Assembly: GCA_964461325.1 (NCBI GenBank)
Contig: CAYWTW010000020.1
Location: forward strand, 1-12,986
Reading direction: 5' to 3'
DNA: 12,986 nucleotides
DNA from: CAYUVV01 sp964461325
GTDB taxonomy: Bacteria; Patescibacteriota; Minisyncoccia; Phycocordibacterales; JACOZG01
This document shows positions 12,254-12,986 of this stretch, piece by piece. A program made the translations under genes and the position numbers. The notes under the pieces were generated by a model. That model was not told where the DNA came from and ran no database searches. It saw only the letters and a list, made by a program, of their open reading frames with translations. Numbering within the stretch: position 1 is the first letter of the stretch; each line of letters begins with the position of its first letter.

Positions 12254-12922
12254 ATGATTGAAACTAAAAAATTGGAGCGTTCGTTTCAGGATGGGGACCG
12301 CGAGATCAAGGTGTTGAAGGGGATTGATTTCCGCGTGGCGACGGGCGAGTTCGTGGCAATCATGGGCCGTTCCGGCGCGGGCAAGAGCACGCTCCTCTAC
12401 CAGATGAGCTTGCTGGATGAGCCGACGGCCGGCGAGGTTTGGATTGATGGCTTGCGCGCGACGGACCTGGGTTTGGAGGAAAAAACCAGGTTTCGTCTGA
12501 CTCAATTTGGCTACGTTTTCCAAGACTACGCCCTAATCCCCGAGTTGACCGCGCTCGAGAACGTGATGTTGCCGTTGCTGATGCAGGGCGTCTCTCGTGG
12601 GGAGGCGATGAAGGAGGCGGCGCGCGCTTTAGACCAGGTTGGTTTGGGCCAGCACAGTCATCAGACGCCGAGCCAACTTTCCGGCGGCGAACAGCAGCGG
12701 GTCAGCGTTTCGCGGGCGGTGGCTCATCAGCCCAAAATTCTTTTTGCCGATGAGCCGACGGCCAATCTCGACAACCAGTCGTCAAAATTGGTGCTCGAGA
12801 TTTTTCGCGATCTGCATCGCGCCGGCCAAACAATTATTATGGTTACCCACGAGGAGGTTTACGCCCGCGAGGCGGAACGGATTATCAAGATTGACGATGG
12901 CCGAATTATTAATCCGGAGTAA
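12254..12922 (+). CDS. MacB/LolD-type ABC transporter ATPase
   Basis: A complete 222-residue nucleotide-binding subunit. Walker A is GRSGAGKST (38-46), the Q-loop glutamine is Gln90 in VFQDYALIPELT, the signature is LSGGEQQR (142-149), Walker B is ILFADE (162-167) with catalytic Glu167, the D-loop is NLD (171-173) and the switch is His199 in MVTHE. All residues needed for ATP hydrolysis are present. The closest types are LolD, MacB-N and FtsE, matching the permease. It begins 2 nt after the permease stop with no promoter or Shine-Dalgarno of its own, so it is expressed in the same operon and should form a dimer under two permease subunits. Confidence 0.95.
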   Translation: MIETKKLERSFQDGDREIKVLKGIDFRVATGEFVAIMGRSGAGKSTLLYQMSLLDEPTAGEVWIDGLRATDLGLEEKTRFRLTQFGYVFQDYALIPELTALENVMLPLLMQGVSRGEAMKEAARALDQVGLGQHSHQTPSQLSGGEQQRVSVSRAVAHQPKILFADEPTANLDNQSSKLVLEIFRDLHRAGQTIIMVTHEEVYAREAERIIKIDDGRIINPE

Positions 12923-12925
12923 AAT
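12920..12925 (+). promoter_or_regulatory. Possible -10 box for the next gene (leaderless)
   Basis: TAAAAT, overlapping the ATPase stop codon, ends exactly 6 nt before the ATG at 12932, the same spacing as at other genes here. No convincing -35 is present, so it may only be an accident of the A-rich junction. Confidence 0.35.
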
Positions 12926-12931
12926 TTAAGT

Positions 12932-12986
12932 ATGACCCCGTGGCGGATTCCGGCACTTCCACTCATTGCTTGGTTTGCCTTTTCGC
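12932..12986 (+). CDS. Start of a further gene, probably secreted or membrane (partial)
   Basis: ATG 12932 opens a frame reading MTPWRIPALPLIAWFAFS to the window edge without a stop. The hydrophobic run after a short N-terminus with one Arg looks like a signal peptide or first membrane helix. It begins 9 nt after the ATPase stop, so it may be a fourth member of the transporter operon. The rest is outside the window, and no family can be named. Confidence 0.55.
   Translation, partial: MTPWRIPALPLIAWFAFS

Noticed and set aside
1..12986. Search for tRNA, rRNA, CRISPR arrays, insertion sequences and defence genes
   Set aside because: By eye I found no tRNA T-loop with acceptor pairing, no rRNA motifs, no spaced direct repeats, no transposase and no recognised defence system.

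Overview
The window most likely comes from a Patescibacteria (Candidate Phyla Radiation) genome, probably of the Parcubacteria type. The reasons are genes with little or no 5' leader, small secreted or membrane-anchored proteins of the kind seen in that group (a short anchored Cys-rich protein, a Gmad2-domain protein, a peptidoglycan-binding protein with an acidic tail), a conserved 'DPRGWFQWYCRYY' family of unknown function, and a MacAB-like ABC module. TGA is used as a normal stop, which argues against the Gracilibacteria/SR1 lineages that recode it. The assignment rests on family recognition, not on a marker gene. I see no rRNA, tRNA, insertion sequence or CRISPR array.

Layout. Bases 1-59 may hold the last codons of an upstream gene. 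Bases 60-448 are non-coding and rich in GC hairpins. Next come four plus-strand genes: an alpha/beta hydrolase (464-1006), a small anchored Cys-rich protein (1073-1411), a conserved protein of unknown function (1453-2028) and a four-helix membrane protein (2044-2460). A minus-strand gene of unknown function (2555-2887) has a full set of signals: -35/-10, Shine-Dalgarno and U-tract terminator. It is divergent from a SAM methyltransferase (3040-3798). Between that gene and the next is a probable unannotated minus-strand RNA (about 3966-3807), with its own promoter, paired ends and intrinsic terminator.

A secreted peptidoglycan-binding protein with an extremely acidic heptad tail (4076-5086) converges on a flavin reductase-like gene (5719-5081), the two sharing one hexamer for their stops. 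NAD-dependent DNA ligase LigA (5765-7816) runs divergently from the reductase and converges, with a 36-nt overlap, on a Gmad2-domain protein (8224-7781). A Com-like zinc ribbon-PAS protein (8399-8968) overlaps a single-domain GAF protein (8874-9371). The window ends with an efflux-type operon: a MacA/HlyD-like adaptor (9443-10996), a MacB/FtsX-like permease (10998-12251) and its ATPase (12254-12922), followed by the start of another gene (12932 onward).

How it works together. The ABC triplet forms one machine, with the adaptor outside, the permease in the membrane and the ATPase inside; a dyad over its promoter suggests local control. The PAS and GAF proteins just upstream are sensors without output domains. 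The rest looks like ordinary chromosomal housekeeping. The strongest non-gene signal is regulatory: for seven genes the -10 box ends only 6-8 nt before the start codon, which implies leaderless mRNAs.
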